DNA of 64,000 bases from Immersiella caudata. Taxonomy: Eukaryota > Ascomycota > Sordariomycetes > Sordariales > Lasiosphaeriaceae. The translations under genes were made by a program, and so were the position numbers. The notes beneath the pieces were generated by a model, which had not been told where the DNA came from, did no database searches, and was given only the letters and a program-made list of their open reading frames with translations. The stretch is taken from assembly GCA_030512335.1 (NCBI GenBank), contig JAULSU010000002.1, positions 2,232,001-2,296,000 on the forward strand. Reading direction: 5' to 3'. Numbering within the stretch: the first letter of the stretch is position 1; each line of letters opens with the position of its first letter. Of the stretch, positions 1-12,912 are shown piece after piece.

Positions 1-506
1 GGTGTCAGTGTCAATCCAACGCGGGTGCCTCCGTCTCGAGAGAATCCTACCGGAGCACTAGGGCTGATGATCACGGTCGGTGGGAGAGGCCCGAGCCGAC
101 CGGGCGTACTTCCGCCATTAGCGCCCTGGGGCGAACCGCCCATGCTGCTAAATCTATCCGGCACCGCGCCGGGGTTTTGCGGAGCCCCGCCCACCTGTGC
201 CTGGGCACCGAGGAGGGCATTCGCATGGTCGTTGTGTGACCCGATGTTGGGCGGCAGTGGTTTGTTGCGGCTGTCATTCAGAGTCGAGGACGAAGAGGAC
301 GGCGTGAGGACCGGTGACTGGTTGGCGTCTCTCGAGCCGAGAGAGTTCGGCGACGAAGTTCCTTCCTTCGTATCCTTGTTCTTCTTGGATGATTTGTTCC
401 CGCTCCGCGAGAGCTTGAAGACGGGGGGGGGTCAGTAACCACATAGCTTTGGATATCGGCCACGTAGGAAGGCGCGACTCACTACTCTCTGGCTGAACCG
501 CTTCAT
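1..506 (-). CDS. RTS1: PP2A regulatory subunit B56 (Rts1/ParA type), N-terminal part only
   Basis: Regulatory B' subunit of protein phosphatase 2A, which directs the phosphatase to stress-response and mitotic targets. Only the start is present; the gene runs off the left edge. Exon 1 is 506..483 (MKRFSQRV), a 69-nt intron follows (482..414, GTGAGT donor, TTACTGAC branch point just before a C-run, CAAG acceptor), and exon 2 continues to base 1. The joined protein begins MKRFSQRVLSRSGNKSSKKN and continues with a Ser/Thr/Pro/Gly-rich low-complexity tail containing SLGSRDANQSP, LTPSSSSSTLND and PPTVIISPSAP. This matches my memory of the disordered N-terminus of fungal B56 proteins. The conserved HEAT-repeat core lies outside the window, so the family call rests on the N-terminus alone. 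The start ATG is the one whose short exon splices in frame to this tail. Confidence 0.75.
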
Positions 507-2104
507 CTTTTCAGACATTAGATTCGCTTGGACAGGGGCGACTGGAGACGCCCGGCTCGACCCTTTCGAGGGGCAATTAAGCAGCACCGCGCGGGGGAGC
601 AGTATTCAGGAAGCGAGGATTTGCAAAGGAAAATTTTATGACGACGATGGGCGCCGATGGTGGAGCTAGATTGGCGTTGCGAGAGGCGGTAAGCCGCGAG
701 AGATCGCGATGTTTCGAGAGCTGCGTCGACGACCGTCTCCAGCGACACGGTTGGGGGCTCGACGACGGTGCTGCCCCGAAATGCAGTCTTGGCGATCGCC
801 GACTGCAAATGAGGCCGGTTCGCTAAGGTCGATCGTCAGGTGGCTGGTGGAAACAGCAGTGGGCGAAATGGGCTGGGTTGAGGATAGACGTCGTCGCGAC
901 GGCAGTTAGGGAGTGAACAAAGTCGGGACTCAGGAGGGCCGACGGCGCGCACTGGTCTGGATTTGTCGCAGATCACACGCGAAAGTGCGACTGTTCACGA
1001 TCGGAGCCCGTCGCGGTCTGTGCCCAAGGTAATTGTCGACGCGGGCAGCAATGCTCTCCAGAACCTCGTTTGGTGTTTTGATGTCGAGGCTTCGGAAATG
1101 GGGATGCTTGGGCTGACGTTCCAGGTCGCAGCTGTTTTTGCGGGGCTAGGGCGCCAGGTCGCCGGGCGGGGGAAGGCACCGACCGCGCACACGGGAAGAT
1201 GGGCTGGAGCGGTGGAAGGCAGGCCACAGGGGTGCTAATCAAAAAACAGTCGTCAGTCCCGAGAAGTTGAAACAAAACTCGAGAAACCGGCATCTACCTG
1301 AACGTCGAGTGACCAGGCAGATTGAATCCTGTGACGACGAGGCTGAAAACGAGGGACCTTTGGTTCTTCTCGCCTTGGGCTGTGGAGTGAAGCCTGAGGC
1401 TTGCCTTCCGTCGTTGCGACGCAATCAAGGGGTAGCTAAATCAGGTGACATAAAGCTCCCACCAGGGCTGGGTGGCTCCCCAGGAATAAACTCCAAAAAG
1501 CTGCCACTGTGAAACCAATCGTCTGCTGCACGAGGAAACTGGGTTGGTGAACGCCCAGTGATATGGGCCACACTTGGCTTGCTCCAACCCTTCTTCCAAA
1601 GCTAGCGTCATGTACTCACTGTCATGTCAACACCACACCTCCAGCGCTCATCACATTTTGAGTTTTGGCGGGCACAGCACCTCTCAATTGATCATTTTGG
1701 GGTTTCTTCAATCAACATTCTGAGCCAATGTAGATCGCATCCACTTTCACTGGATGTCGATAACAGTCGATACTGAGGTGCTGTGGCCCGAAGTCAACGA
1801 ACTCCAGTTCACTGTGCAGTCGGACACTGTGCGAGGATCCATACTGTGCAAAGCTTCAGACCAACCCTCACTTGAAGTTGCGCCTTCCAAGTTTCAACCG
1901 TGAGAACCTCAACCACACGACTTATTTTTGGTCTGCCTCAATATTAAGCTGCGCGAGGCCCTTTTCGCCACGTCAGTTTTGAGTGCCTCATGTTTCGATA
2001 ATTTTCACATCAACATTCAGAAGCACCCTTCTCGACGACCGACTGCAAACATTCGACTTTGACGAATCACATTGCAGGTTGGCTCCCGTATCCCTGAGCT
2101 AGAC
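507..2104. other. Divergent intergenic region between B56 and Tfc1
   Basis: About 1.6 kb lies between two divergent start codons and should hold both promoters and leaders. Open frames on both strands here are short and mostly begin at TTG or GTG, and none resembles a known protein. Fungal B56 genes often have long leaders, so part of 507-1300 may be untranslated leader. CATTGCAG just before the Tfc1 start could be the acceptor of a leader intron. Nothing else was seen. Confidence 0.5.
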
Positions 2105-4544
2105 ATGGCATGTATCAATGAAGGCGACATCAAGCATGCACCCAGGTATTCGATTCCTCCACGGAGGCTGGGGGCTCTAGAGCATCCCCTAATCATCGAG
2201 AATGTGGATTGTGGAGTCAGAACTTTCGGGCCAAATCCTGCCCTCCAAGCTGTAGAGGATTTCTCATATGATCCAAGGCATTAGCGCAGAGACTGACGGG
2301 TAGACAGATATTGGATTCAGCCAGCCCACAGATCTCCGTGCCGCTCTATCTCCGCCCTGACAACCCGACTGTGAGACCTCTCACCTCACACAACGCCCTC
2401 ACACACAACGTCGTCCTGAAAATTATATTTCCCAAACGGACGGGCAGGAGGCGGAAGCGCGGGACCAATGATCCCTTCGAAGAAGGAAGCAATTCTCTCG
2501 CGGCCCCCTCCACGGGCACGCATGACGAGGTATTTTCAAGGGAGAGGCTTGATTCGCCCAAAACTCTAAGACGCAAACTCCGCGACAACGTTGGAAAATA
2601 CCAGGTTGAGCCAGTGGGTGTTATCCACAACACTCATCGGTACAGAGGTGGGCACATATCCCTCTTGCGCTCTAACAAAGCAAGAAACAATGGCACTAAC
2701 TCGCCTTAGGACTTGCCGACTTTCAATACTCACTAGGAAGTTCAAAGTTCATGACCCGGTTCGTCGAGAAGGTCCTGCCAGGAGATGTCCACAAACTCAA
2801 AGAGTTCTCCCTCGAGCCGGGCATTGAGGCTGGCCACAACATCGATCTTATGCCACCACCCAATTTCACCCCTATGACCCTTCCCTTTGCGTATAACTAC
2901 TCACAGAACCCTTATACCAAAGAAGTCAGCCCTGGTCCATCTTCACCGTCGGGCAGCATTTCGGAAGACCAAGAGTACACCCGCGTCGTCAATGTCACCT
3001 CTCGGGTTCCGGCCGCTGGTTACTTCATTGCACACGATGAATACCCAGTACCCTCAGGGCCAAGCCGTGAGCCTGACATGTCTGATCCGCAAGTAGCACT
3101 GATCATGACCGAGATGCGACTCGCTATGGATGAACGACCCATTTGGACCCGGCGTAGCATGTGGAACCGTCTCGGATCCAAGTTTGCCTCCCTTCCCAAA
3201 AGCGGCAGTCTTGTCAGACACTGCCTGCAGTACGCAGGATACCAGTTCAAGGGAGGCCCGTGGCGCGATGCCTTGGTCAAATACGGCCTCGACCCACGGA
3301 GCGACCCCAAGTACCGCATCTACCAAACCCTCATCTTCAAGCTTCACAAAACCCGCATTGGCACCGTTGGTCGCTCGTGGCAGGCTGTTAGAAGAAACGA
3401 GCTGGGCGTCACCAACTTTGGCAAATACTGGCTTGAAATGGGCGAGGAGAACGCACATGTCGACACTCATATCTTCAACGGCGAAGCCTTCAGCACTGAT
3501 GGCAAAGTTTGGCAGGTTTGCGACATCACCGACCCCTTGCTGGCGAAGCTTTTCGCGGGGGCCGAGGTCCGCAGCGATTGCGATGTCGAGATCAGCGGCT
3601 ATTACCACCGTGTCCTATGGTCCGTAGCCAAGGCCATCATGAAGTGCAAGATGCTCGCGATCCGCTTCGGTCGGACCCTTACAGACGAGGACTTTGGTGC
3701 CACCCTCGATGCGGTCAAGGGCCCCAACGATGGTGGCGATGGCGGCAGTGGCACTAGCATCGGCATCAGCCTTCCAGACTTACAGTTGACGCAGAAGGAA
3801 TGCGAGCTTCTGCGTGGTAAGAAGATGAAACCCGGCTTGAGGCAGGCTCGTGACAGATGGGAGGAGAAGAGGAAGCGTACCCATTATCGTGTGCGTATCC
3901 CGGTCAAGGAGAGCGAGGCCAGAGAGGCGGACAAAATGATACGGCTACTTTCTATGACGATGGGCACCGCAGCAGCTAGCTCGAACGAGACCGGTGAAGT
4001 CACGGATGCGATGGAGGCTCAGCGGCAGAGCCCAGACATGGAGATAGACCCTAATCTTGAGCAGAGCCGGGAGGTCGGCGAGCCATCCACCGCTGCAGCA
4101 CCAATGACGGCCGAGGGTGAAGAAGTTGAAGACCAAGAGGAGGGTGGCTTCCAGGAGCTGCTTGACGACCTCGACGAGGAAGACGACAGTGACGAGGACA
4201 GCGAAGAGGAAGAAGAGATGGAAGATGAAGACGAGGAAATGGAAGACGAGGAAGTGGATGAGGAAGATGAGGACATGGATGATGAAGGCGACAGCGATCG
4301 CGGCGAAACCAACACTCTAGTCAAAAAGTCTGTCTCCTTTGCGGTCAACCATAATCAGGAGGGGATAGATTCGGAGGGTGAAGCCTATGATGATGAGCAG
4401 GATGATGATGATATGGGTGAGGACTATGAAGGAGAGAGTCTGGAGTACGATGAGTATGGTGAACCTGTTGATTACAACGATCAGGGGGCTTATGGAGAGG
4501 AGGAAGAGGATTACCATGTTAGCGGTCTCGCGGATGGCCGCTGA
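2105..4544 (+). CDS. TFC1: Transcription factor TFIIIC subunit 5 (Tfc1/Sfc1, tau95 type)
   Basis: DNA-binding subunit of TFIIIC, which recognises the A box of tRNA-type promoters and recruits TFIIIB and RNA polymerase III in the nucleus. Exons are 2105..2251, 2332..2647 and 2710..4544 (765 aa); intron 2 has an ACTAAC branch point. The N-terminal dimerisation/beta-barrel part shows EHPLIIENVDCG, then VPLYLRPDNP and a basic patch FPKRTGRRRKRG. The central domain has the family signature DERPIWTRRSMWNRL (about residue 280) followed by YQFKGGPWRDALVKYGLDPR. The last 170 residues are extremely acidic, as in other Tfc1 proteins. The ATG at 2105 is the first in frame. The intron-1 acceptor could also be the AG at 2320 or 2324, but only the one ending at 2331 keeps the frame. 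Confidence 0.9.
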
Positions 4545-5210
4545 TACCAAGCCAAATCCTGGACCAACGTGGTTTTCACTCGATTTGAGATTAGCAGTTG
4601 ATAGCCGAACCATTATTTGCCTAGCAAGCTATCTGTGTATCTCTCGCAAGTCTAAGTCGCAAGACGATTATGTCGCCAACGGCTTTGGCCCATGCCGAAG
4701 GTATGTGTGCCATATTTCCAGATGGCCACCCGTGGGACTGAGGGGCTCACAGGCGAGCGCCCATCCATCCATTCGTCCAGTTTTTCATTACCACGGCCGA
4801 AGTCGACGCACACTCAAACAAGACCCTTCCACCTTTTATGCCTCGAGACACCACATGAGAGGAAACTACGGACTCGAAAACAATGCAGAACGCCACCCGT
4901 TGCCATTGTCGTCCCCGTCTCTTCCGCGGGTAAGAAAACTGATGAAGGCAGTCGTCGATCATGATGCCATAATGCTGGGAATAATGCCAACTGAAACAAA
5001 ACGAAAAGGAATCCTCATAACTCGTAAGGTAACGTATTTCCCATCCATCCATCCATCCATCCCTTCCATTCCTCGGTCGAGATTTCAGCCTCGGGCCCCA
5101 ACCCGTAAACTGGATGTTCCGGTTGCTCACGCTGACGTAACTTGACCACAGCTCGAGAAGTCCCAATTCATGAGATCCAGCCATAAACTCCAACCGCTAG
5201 AAGAAAGGAT
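4545..5210. other. Convergent 3' intergenic region with microsatellite
   Basis: This 666-bp gap between the 3' ends of Tfc1 and the BCS1-like gene should carry both terminators. It contains a CATC/ATCC microsatellite near 5041 and a shorter run near 4762. No gene seen. Confidence 0.6.
5041..5063. repeat. (CATC)n microsatellite
   Basis: Five to six perfect tandem copies of the 4-bp unit CATC are directly visible, with a degenerate shorter run near 4762-4775. It sits in 3' non-coding DNA. Confidence 0.9.
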
Positions 5211-7167
5211 TTACTGGACCTGCAAAATCTTTGTCTTGCTCGCCTTCTGCTCCAGAAGCGCGATAACCCAGTTGTTCACCTCGAGGACGGCACGGCGCGG
5301 GCTCTTCTTGCGCTTGAGTAAAAATCCCTGGATCTCGGCAGGAGATATTATCTGCCCCTCGGGAATGTTCGCGGCGAAATCGGCGGCAATGTCAGCGAGC
5401 TCATCAGTAGTGACCGGCCGCTCGACATCGTCCTTGGCACTGGCGAGCTTCGAGGTCACGCTGTGGCTGGCGCTTCCACTATCGAGCTCCTCTACGTCAA
5501 CCTCAGTGATGGAGCCGTCGCTGAGATAGTTTCCGTCCTTTTCTGTGGGTGAAGAGGGAGCGGTGCTGGCGACCGAGGAGGAAGCATCCTGGTGGAGGGC
5601 GGCTGCAATCTTGCTCTCGGCCTCGTACATGCGAATGAAGAGTTCGAGAGCTTGCTGGCGGCTGGCGTTGCTGAAGGCAACCTGCATGTCGACACGGCCC
5701 GGGCGAATCAGGGCTTCGTCAAGAGATTCGGGCTTGTTGGTCGTCATGATGAGAACTCTGCCTTCGTGGGAAGCAACACCATCGATGGCATTGAGCAGAC
5801 CAGACAGAGAAATGCCCTTTTTGTCCGCCGAGTCGCCCTGCTTCCTAAGTTCCCGGGCCAGGTCCGAAACACTCCAATCGTCTTTGTCCTTGGACGAGTC
5901 TTTTGCGCCCTTCTTTCCAGTTTGCTTTCCGTCCTCGGCCTTGGAATCAGAGGGGCGGGACAGGCCTGCCGTATCGATATCCTCAAGAAGGACCACGCAG
6001 CGGCGAGGAAGCGAGCTGAAGAGGGCAGAGAGATCCTCCTCGGTCAAGGAAGGGTCGAGAAGAGAGATCACGTGAATGTCCAAGCCGAATACGCCAGCCA
6101 GGGCAAACGACAGCGAGGTTTTGCCAGTACCGGGAGGACCGTGGAACAGATACCCGCGCCGCAAGGGGATGCCACGCGATGCGTACCATCGAGGAGTGGC
6201 CGGGTGAAGATACTCGTTCATATCGGAAAGAACGGCGACCTTCTGCTTCTCGTCGAGAACAACGGTGTCCATGGGGCGAACTGGGCGATTCGCAACCTGC
6301 TGCCAACTTTTACCCCGTCAGCAACTTTCTCTGCGGCTCTAGGTGTGAGCTAACTTACCTATGACGCCCGCCATAACGACGAAGGTTTTGGGGGCTAGGC
6401 CGCTTGACGATCGTCTTCGCATGATGATCCGCATAGTACTGCTCCTTGGCAAGCTGAAGCAGTTTCTTGATGGGTTCGGGAGAACGCCCAAAACAAGAGA
6501 TGACAAGTTTCTCCTTGTCCTTGAATTGAGGAACCCCACTAGAGTTACCATCGTCGTACAGAGACTCTTGCTTGCGATGGAGGCGGTAGTATCGGCCCTC
6601 GAACCAAAACCCATGGAGACCGAACGCAGGCGTGAAACGAGGAGGAGCTTTGGCTTCTTGGTTTGAGAAGTTGAGGTATATACCGGTTCCATCGGCCGAG
6701 ATTCCAGAGGTGGCGAAATCACCATGGTCGTCCCCCTCCCACATGGTGCGAGAGAACGTCTCGGCCGTCAACGAGCGTGAGTTGACCAGCTTGGGCTGAG
6801 AGGCCAACCATTTCATCATGTGGTGGTACATGTCATCACTGTTGTTAATGTTGATAGAAGCAGTGAAGTATTGTTGGGTTAGGCCATAAAGTGTCCCGTA
6901 GATTTGGCGAAGAAGCTTGTTGGCAAACCAGAAGAATCCGGCAATGGTCAAGATGATTGTGGGATCAAAGCCCAAACGAAGACCCGCCTTGTTCCAAAAG
7001 ATCATGAGAATTTTGAACAACGGATTAAACTGGGAGCCAAAGAGCGGGAGGATGGACTCAAAGATGCCGTCGGAGAAGTTCTTTTTGGTGTCGTTGCCAG
7101 CACCTCCGGTGTCGTTAGCAGCGAAGGTGGGCAGGGCGCCATTGATGAGGGTATTCGCAAGATCCAT
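5211..7167 (-). CDS. BCS1-like mitochondrial AAA ATPase
   Basis: Membrane-anchored AAA ATPase of the BCS1 group; canonical Bcs1 translocates the folded Rieske protein across the inner mitochondrial membrane. Exons are 7167..6359 and 6306..5211, joined over a 52-nt intron (GTAAGT donor, TTGCTGAC branch point), giving 634 aa. The N-terminal half is a BCS1_N domain with a membrane segment near residue 65 (ILTIAGFFWFANKL). The AAA domain has Walker A GPPGTGKT, Walker B VVLLEDID and the arginine-finger region RPGRVDM. A lysine/aspartate-rich insert of about 45 residues follows Walker B and a long acidic/serine insert precedes the C-terminus, both usual in the large filamentous-fungal paralogues. 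Because of those inserts and the length (Bcs1 itself is about 450-500 aa) it is probably a paralogue, and its substrate is unknown. The ATG at 7167 is the first in a frame open for 155 codons upstream. Confidence 0.88.
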
Positions 7168-9529
7168 GGTGGATGCTCTGAGCTCTGAGCTCTGCGTCTG
7201 GAGGAAAAGAGCAGCCCAGAAGGAGTTGTTGACGGCGTGGGGAGAAGGTGAAAGAGATTTCGCCCCTCGTGTGCGAGGCAAGAGCCAGGAAACAAGAGCT
7301 GGGAGCGCGCTGCGACTTATACGGGTCCTTGCACCGTTATGTGCCGTCACGGTAGCCACTCGGAACAACGGGACCCGCCGAAAGGGGGTAAGGTAGGTAG
7401 GTGGTGAGAGTTGCCTTGCAGCGGGTGGAGGGCCCGCAGTCAGCCTTGTCGGTTCCAGTATCAACCAAGCTCTCACTGTGTGGCAACAGAGTGACAACGA
7501 GAGAAAAAAGTAGTGTGGGTGGGAGCGCCAGGGGTGCTGACGGGGAGGGCGAGAGAGGGAGAGGGAGCCTGAACTGCCTGAATACCAAGCCCCGGTATGC
7601 TCTTCCACACAGACGATGAAAAGGTGACGCACGGCAGCGCAACCGCAAATACAACAAGATACGACAGAGAGCGCCCTTATTCGCTCTCAACTCCGTGGTC
7701 CGCACGATGCTGATACGGTGCATCAAGTCAGATGCTGTGTTCTCCATGCAGGCAGTTTGGAGGATGACCGCTGCGAGAGACCACAACAGGAACCATTTCT
7801 GCAGCACGCACTGCCTAGGTACTGTGTCAGTAAGTAAGGGGCCCAACAATCGACAAGCCCGCATCACTTGACATGCGGCTCGTTGTTGGCTACGCACACC
7901 ATAACCGCGCGCCGACAATCCCCCACGATCGCGGCACGGGAGGGAGCTGCAGGCTGCCGCTGGCTGGAAGCTCAGTCACTTCACAGCTGGAAGCTTTGCC
8001 AACAATGTGCGTGATGGCGCCCACGCCCACGCCCAATCACTGTGCAGCCCGCTCTCGTGAAGGGCCATTGTATCGTTCTGTGCTCACCTAGGTAGACTGC
8101 GCCATCCTTCTATGTTCGTGAGCGAGGTAGAACGCAGATGGTGAATGTTTGAACAGACACAAGGGCCAGACGTCCGGGACAAGCCGCCGTCGAGAGCCTG
8201 GAGGGAACCAAGCGCTGGTGGGAAAGGACAGGTTTGAGACCTCATGCAGAATATGCAGATTACGAATGGATAGGTACCTATGTCAGTACGCGGACGTTGA
8301 AGAGAGGACGCACTTGTGCTGCGGGCCTGGCTAGATCCCAGGCAGCAATGGCCTCGAAAGGGCCCTTTCAGGACAGTCACGGGGAGGCAGGTGCGATAGG
8401 ACTAAAGCTAGTCACGCACTTACGACAATTTGGGGTTTGGACAGGAAGCCCTTCCAGAGCCGAGACCGCCTCGGATTTGAAGGATTCCCTGTGTCACAGC
8501 CTTTATTGGCATCGGTGGCATCTTCAGTCGAGAGGTTGCTCAACTGTCGTTATCCCGTCTGCGCAGCCTTCGCATGCTTGGAAAAGTGGGGCAACTGCAC
8601 AAGAGAGGCGGGAGGTGTTGACCCCAACGCCACTAGGTCAGGGTGACCAGGGACCCCTGTTACCTTGGCTTACGAGCAGCCTGCCGCAGCTGCTCCGCAA
8701 CTCCTGCAGGTCATCGACTCTCCATCCAAAGAGGCGTTCATCCAGCCCCTCCACGAGGGAAACATGCCGCAACCCCACTCGTCAATTTGCCGGCCATGAG
8801 GCCAACCGGTGAGTCTTCTACCTCCTCTACTTACGGGATGTACGTACCGTACTTGCCTCCGGCCTCACCAATCAGCCTTCACCATCCATACCCCCCTTCG
8901 GCGCAACTTGCATAGATATTGAATCGTGACACAAGAGTTCTCTTGCTCACAGCCTTCGAGATATGAGAGGTATCCGTGGCGCGGCTCGCCTTCCCGCCGA
9001 CAAATCAGATTATCTGCATGCCATCAACCCGTGTTCGTGGTTGCTCGTTTCCAACTGGCAAATCAGATGCTTATGATGTCTGTCGAAGAGGTGTGCTTTC
9101 AGTTGATCGATCAGAAATCAACTATGTCGAAGACAAGGCTCTGCACAGTGGCTCAACGCATACCTAGCTTGGGGATATTGTAAACACGCGGCACCTGCAG
9201 CCAGGACGTTCAGCAAAAACATCCACAACTGAAACAAACATACACTGCTTCACTTTTCCCAATGCATCGGTATACTCTCAGCCAAACCAGGCATTTGGAT
9301 TTCCTCAGGCTTGCAGAAAGGTTAAAATTCCGAGGGAATACATGCCGTGTCATATCCCACAACGTAACACGAAGTGCGGGAACACCAGGCCTATGCCACA
9401 GGATTAGACGAGGAACGTCCGGTGTCGGCTGTGACATCCTCTGCTAGATCTCGGCAGCTATCCTTGGTGACAGGGACCGAAGAGTTGCACTGCTTCAAAC
9501 CGGTATCTCATTTTCGTTGCTGCAGAGCG
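7168..9529. other. Long intergenic region without recognisable genes
   Basis: 2.36 kb upstream of the BCS1-like gene and downstream of the asparaginase gene. Open frames (for example 8234..8812 on + and 7337..7918 on -) lack intron-exon logic, low-complexity structure or any family motif and look like chance frames in GC-balanced DNA. The first few hundred bases above 7168 are CT-rich on the minus strand (7500-7570), as expected of a fungal core promoter. Confidence 0.5.
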
Positions 9530-11342
9530 CTACAGATTGTTGTTGGCAACTGCACTTTTCTCCTCATCACCAACCGCCCCGTTGGTCTCCGCCTCGTCGG
9601 CTTCCTTAAATCCATTACCTGTACTCACGCTTCCTTCCATCTCCGATGTCTTAGCTGACGACTCGGCCTCCCAGAGATGCGCCCCGGCTTCTTTCAACAA
9701 TCGGACACATACATCATTTCCCATCTTCTCTGCCAGATATAGCGGTGTGTTGTTCGCAAAATTGCGGACATGGACGCTCGCGCCTCTCATCAAGAGATCC
9801 CGCAGAATATCGGATTGCGGCCCAACCGCCGCAAGATGAACAGCCGTATTCCCAGCGTAATCGCACTTCTTCAGCAACTGGTGACTAAACTCATCGCCCT
9901 CGAGTATCTCCCCCACGGTGCGAATATCTCCAGTGCTGATGGCATAGCCTAGTGCCGTAAAGGCAGATTCTAAAAAAAAACGGAACCCGTTTAGCTGAGA
10001 TCGCAGAGAACCCCGAGCGTGTTGGCTAATAGAGCAGAACAGCCTGGTTGACCCGGTTGGCGGCTACGCCAGCGGGCCCCGTCAAGGTTAGGAAATCTGC
10101 GCCCTGATACTCACCTGCTGTGGTCAAGCGGGCGACAGCCGAATCTATGCTTCCCGCTGGGTGAGAGAAGGACGGAAGGGTCCTCTCGGTCATTTCTCCT
10201 CGTAGAGATCGTGCCATCTGCCCTGTTATCTCGGGGTACTTCAGGTTTGGCAGCGCCAGGAGGTATGATAGCTTCGTCAGGGCCGCCTCTGTCGTCAAGT
10301 CGTGGCCAAAGACAACACCGGCTCTTGTCAGGGCCGTTCCGGACGCGTACAGCGGCGAAACAACTCCGTTGGTACACTGGCTAACGTTGACGATGACGAT
10401 CCCTCGGTCAACAGCCTCCTTGATGACTTTTGTCAAGCTGCCGTCAACGCCCCCTGGCGCGTTACCCATGCCGAACGTCTCAAGGATCAAGCCGCGCAGA
10501 TTTGGCACCCTAAGCACAGAATCCAGCATCTCCGGCTTTATTCCAGGAAAGATGCGCAGACATGCAACATGCGCGGTGTCGAGATATTTGGTGACCTGGA
10601 ACTCGGCGATTTTGGTCGGTCTCTTCACGAGGGCCCAATTGACGTCGACGCCTAGACTTGTGACTTTTGCTAATGGGTCACAGTTGGGGCTCGCGAAAGC
10701 CTCGAATGAGGATGCTGAGACTTTGGTAGTCCTGTTGCCGCGGAAGAGGGTGTGGTGGAAGAAGAGGCAGACCTCAGGGATCACAAACGTCCCTGCGATG
10801 ATGAGAGAGCCGAGGAGGTTGTCCACGGCGTCTGACTGAAGGGCGAAGATGGAGGCCTGGGAGCCGGTGAGGATGACTGGCTTGCCGAGATCAGACATCA
10901 TGAATGAGAGGGCCGAAGCGGTGTATGCCAGCGAGTCGGTGCCATGGAGAACGACGAAGCCGTCGAAGAGCTGGTAGTTCTCCTTGATCGTGAGAGCGAT
11001 CTCGGTCCAGCCGATCGACGAAATGGAGCTGGAGTCCAGGAGAGGGTTGAATTCCAGGATTCCATAGCGTATGTGGCGTGAGTATGCGCTTGGAGGGGTC
11101 CTGAGAGTGTCGAGGGAGAGCTTCACCCCGTTCTTGCAGGCAGTGATCTTGACTGACGGAGCTGACTTGTCATTGAACGACGGTCGGTGAGCCATAGCAT
11201 TGTCAAGGAACCCCGTCATGGGGATTAGGCCGTCCGGAGACGGCTGCATGCAAATTGTGCCTCCTGTCATGATGATCAGCACCCTCGACTCGGGGAAGTG
11301 AGTCTGTGGACCGTCCATCTCGATGAACGGACTGGGCGCCAT
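9530..11342 (-). CDS. Cytosolic L-asparaginase with C-terminal ankyrin repeats
   Basis: Type I L-asparaginase, hydrolysing asparagine to aspartate and ammonia. Exons are 11342..10115 and 9969..9530, joined over a 145-nt intron (GTGAGT donor, T9AG acceptor), giving 555 aa. The N-terminal domain carries the first catalytic threonine motif TGGTICM near residue 30 and the second motif HGTDS near residue 135. The C-terminal exon supplies ankyrin repeats (GNTAVHLAAVGPQSDILRDL, then NNTPLYLAEKMGNDVCVRLL) and an acidic tail. The asparaginase-plus-ankyrin layout is that of the eukaryotic ASPG family. The first exon's frame stays open 88 nt past the true donor, which could mislead a gene caller into ending the protein in the intron. 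No signal peptide, so it is probably cytosolic and not the secreted fungal enzyme. Confidence 0.9.
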
Positions 11343-12912
11343 TTTTGTTGCTTAAGATGACTCTGGAATGGTAAAGCTGCGCTTGGGGTATCTTGACGAT
11401 TTGAATGCAGAGACTCGGGAGTGCTGGCTTGCGAGAGTCCCGACTTGTAGTTCGAGTGTTGACGTCTTCCCCAAGGCCGGTTCTGGCCGTTTGTCAAGCA
11501 AACCTATATACCAGCTAGTACCTACCTTTCTAGTGCCTGGCGAGAAACTAGAAGCAGCCCTGTGGATACAATTAGGTATGTGCACTGGCGTCGCAATCAC
11601 CAACTAGCTGCTCACTCCCACAGCCGCAGCAGGCTTGCCGGGACCACTCCGTGTCGGACAATTTGAAAAAAACAACGGAGTTGGTCGTCAGTCCCTGGTG
11701 GCCTTGCAGGTGGCCAACAAAACAAGGCAAGAGTCCGGATGAGAGACAGCGGTCATGTGTCGTCAGAAGTCTGAGTCTGTTAAGTAATGTTAAGTAAGAG
11801 AAAGTCAATCCAAGCGTCCGACTGGACAAAGAATCGGCGAGCGCTAGCGTCAGGAGAGGGGATGAACCCTCCGGCTCTAGCCAGGCGCGAGCCCGACTTC
11901 GGGCATCCAGGGCCCGGATGCGCGCATCGAATTGTTTTCCTGGTCCTTCGGGTCTGGAGATAAGCAGCGTGCCGGCGTACCAGCCATCATCGGCAATTTT
12001 AGGAACGGGAGGGAAGCAGACAATGCATGGGTGACGAGAGTCGCGGCGCTGATAAAGCATCCGGCGGCCGAAAGCGGAGCAGCTGTCTGCGTCATGTCTT
12101 GGACGTTTGCGTGGCAGCCCGATCGCCAGCAGCAGTGGCTTCAGCAAACATTTGCGGGTTGCAAAGCCGTTTGGTGGGACGAAAAAAGAAGGGATTCGCA
12201 CGCTTGAGGTTGGAGAGCCAGGAAGATGGCTTTTATAGATGCACTGTTGAGAGCATGGGGGCCACTCCACGGCTTTTCAGTGAGCTTCAGCGTGATCCCC
12301 CACTGTGATGACGAGCTAAAAATTGGTTTAACGTGGGGTAACAAGGTCACAGTCGTTCTTGCCGTCCGTACTGGTATTACGACTTTGAGCAAAAGTCATA
12401 CAGGCTTCGTAGAGCGTCGAGCAGTGAAACAACAAGCTCGTGCTCCTCGGACCCGTCTCGGATTGTTTCAGAACAACCGATTCATCGCTTCTCGGATGTT
12501 ACAAGCAGGCCCTCTCAGTGTGCAAGTTGAATCATGAGCACTGAGTCACACTGCGCTGGTAATGACTTGGAAATGTGCCCCTCCGAAGTTCAACCCTGAA
12601 ATTCATCGCAAAAACCTTGGCGTGTCGTCTCTGCCTCAGGGCTCAACCCGCCGCAGACTCAGCCCTAATCCCCGAACCGCCGGTGTCAGAAGCGGAAGAA
12701 AACTGCCAAGCCACCGGCCCCAGCCGGCCCCGCTTCATCCTGCGCTCCCCACTGGACCCAGGTGCTCGGCATCTCTGTAGGCGACCCGAAACCCGCACGA
12801 GGCGGCACGGGAGAGCTCCAACGAAGTGCTACCCTGATTGTGTAGCTCCAGACCAAAATTCTTTTCCGCAGGAATTTCTTCCCTCCTACAACGTTCAAAG
12901 TTTTCAATCGCA
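11343..12912. other. Divergent intergenic region, asparaginase/Vps75
   Basis: 1.57 kb between divergent start codons. The longest frame (11572..12270, minus, 232 codons) has no family features and runs antisense through leader-like DNA. No gene, repeat or RNA was recognised. Confidence 0.5.

Noticed and set aside
518..808. 96-codon frame directly upstream of the B56 start, possible regulatory uORF
   Set aside because: Begins at TTG, contains no ATG, and has no sign of coding selection.
7168..7632. 155-codon in-frame extension upstream of the BCS1-like start
   Set aside because: It has no ATG and no mitochondrial presequence character, and BCS1-like proteins start near MDLANT. It is an open leader by chance.
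10026..10114. Read-through end of the asparaginase first exon as the true C-terminus
   Set aside because: A perfect GTGAGT donor at 10114 and a clean in-phase join to the ankyrin exon explain the gene better; the read-through part lies inside the intron.
11572..12270. 232-codon minus-strand open frame upstream of the asparaginase gene
   Set aside because: No domain, no low-complexity pattern typical of real fungal proteins, and it lies in the divergent promoter region. Treated as chance.
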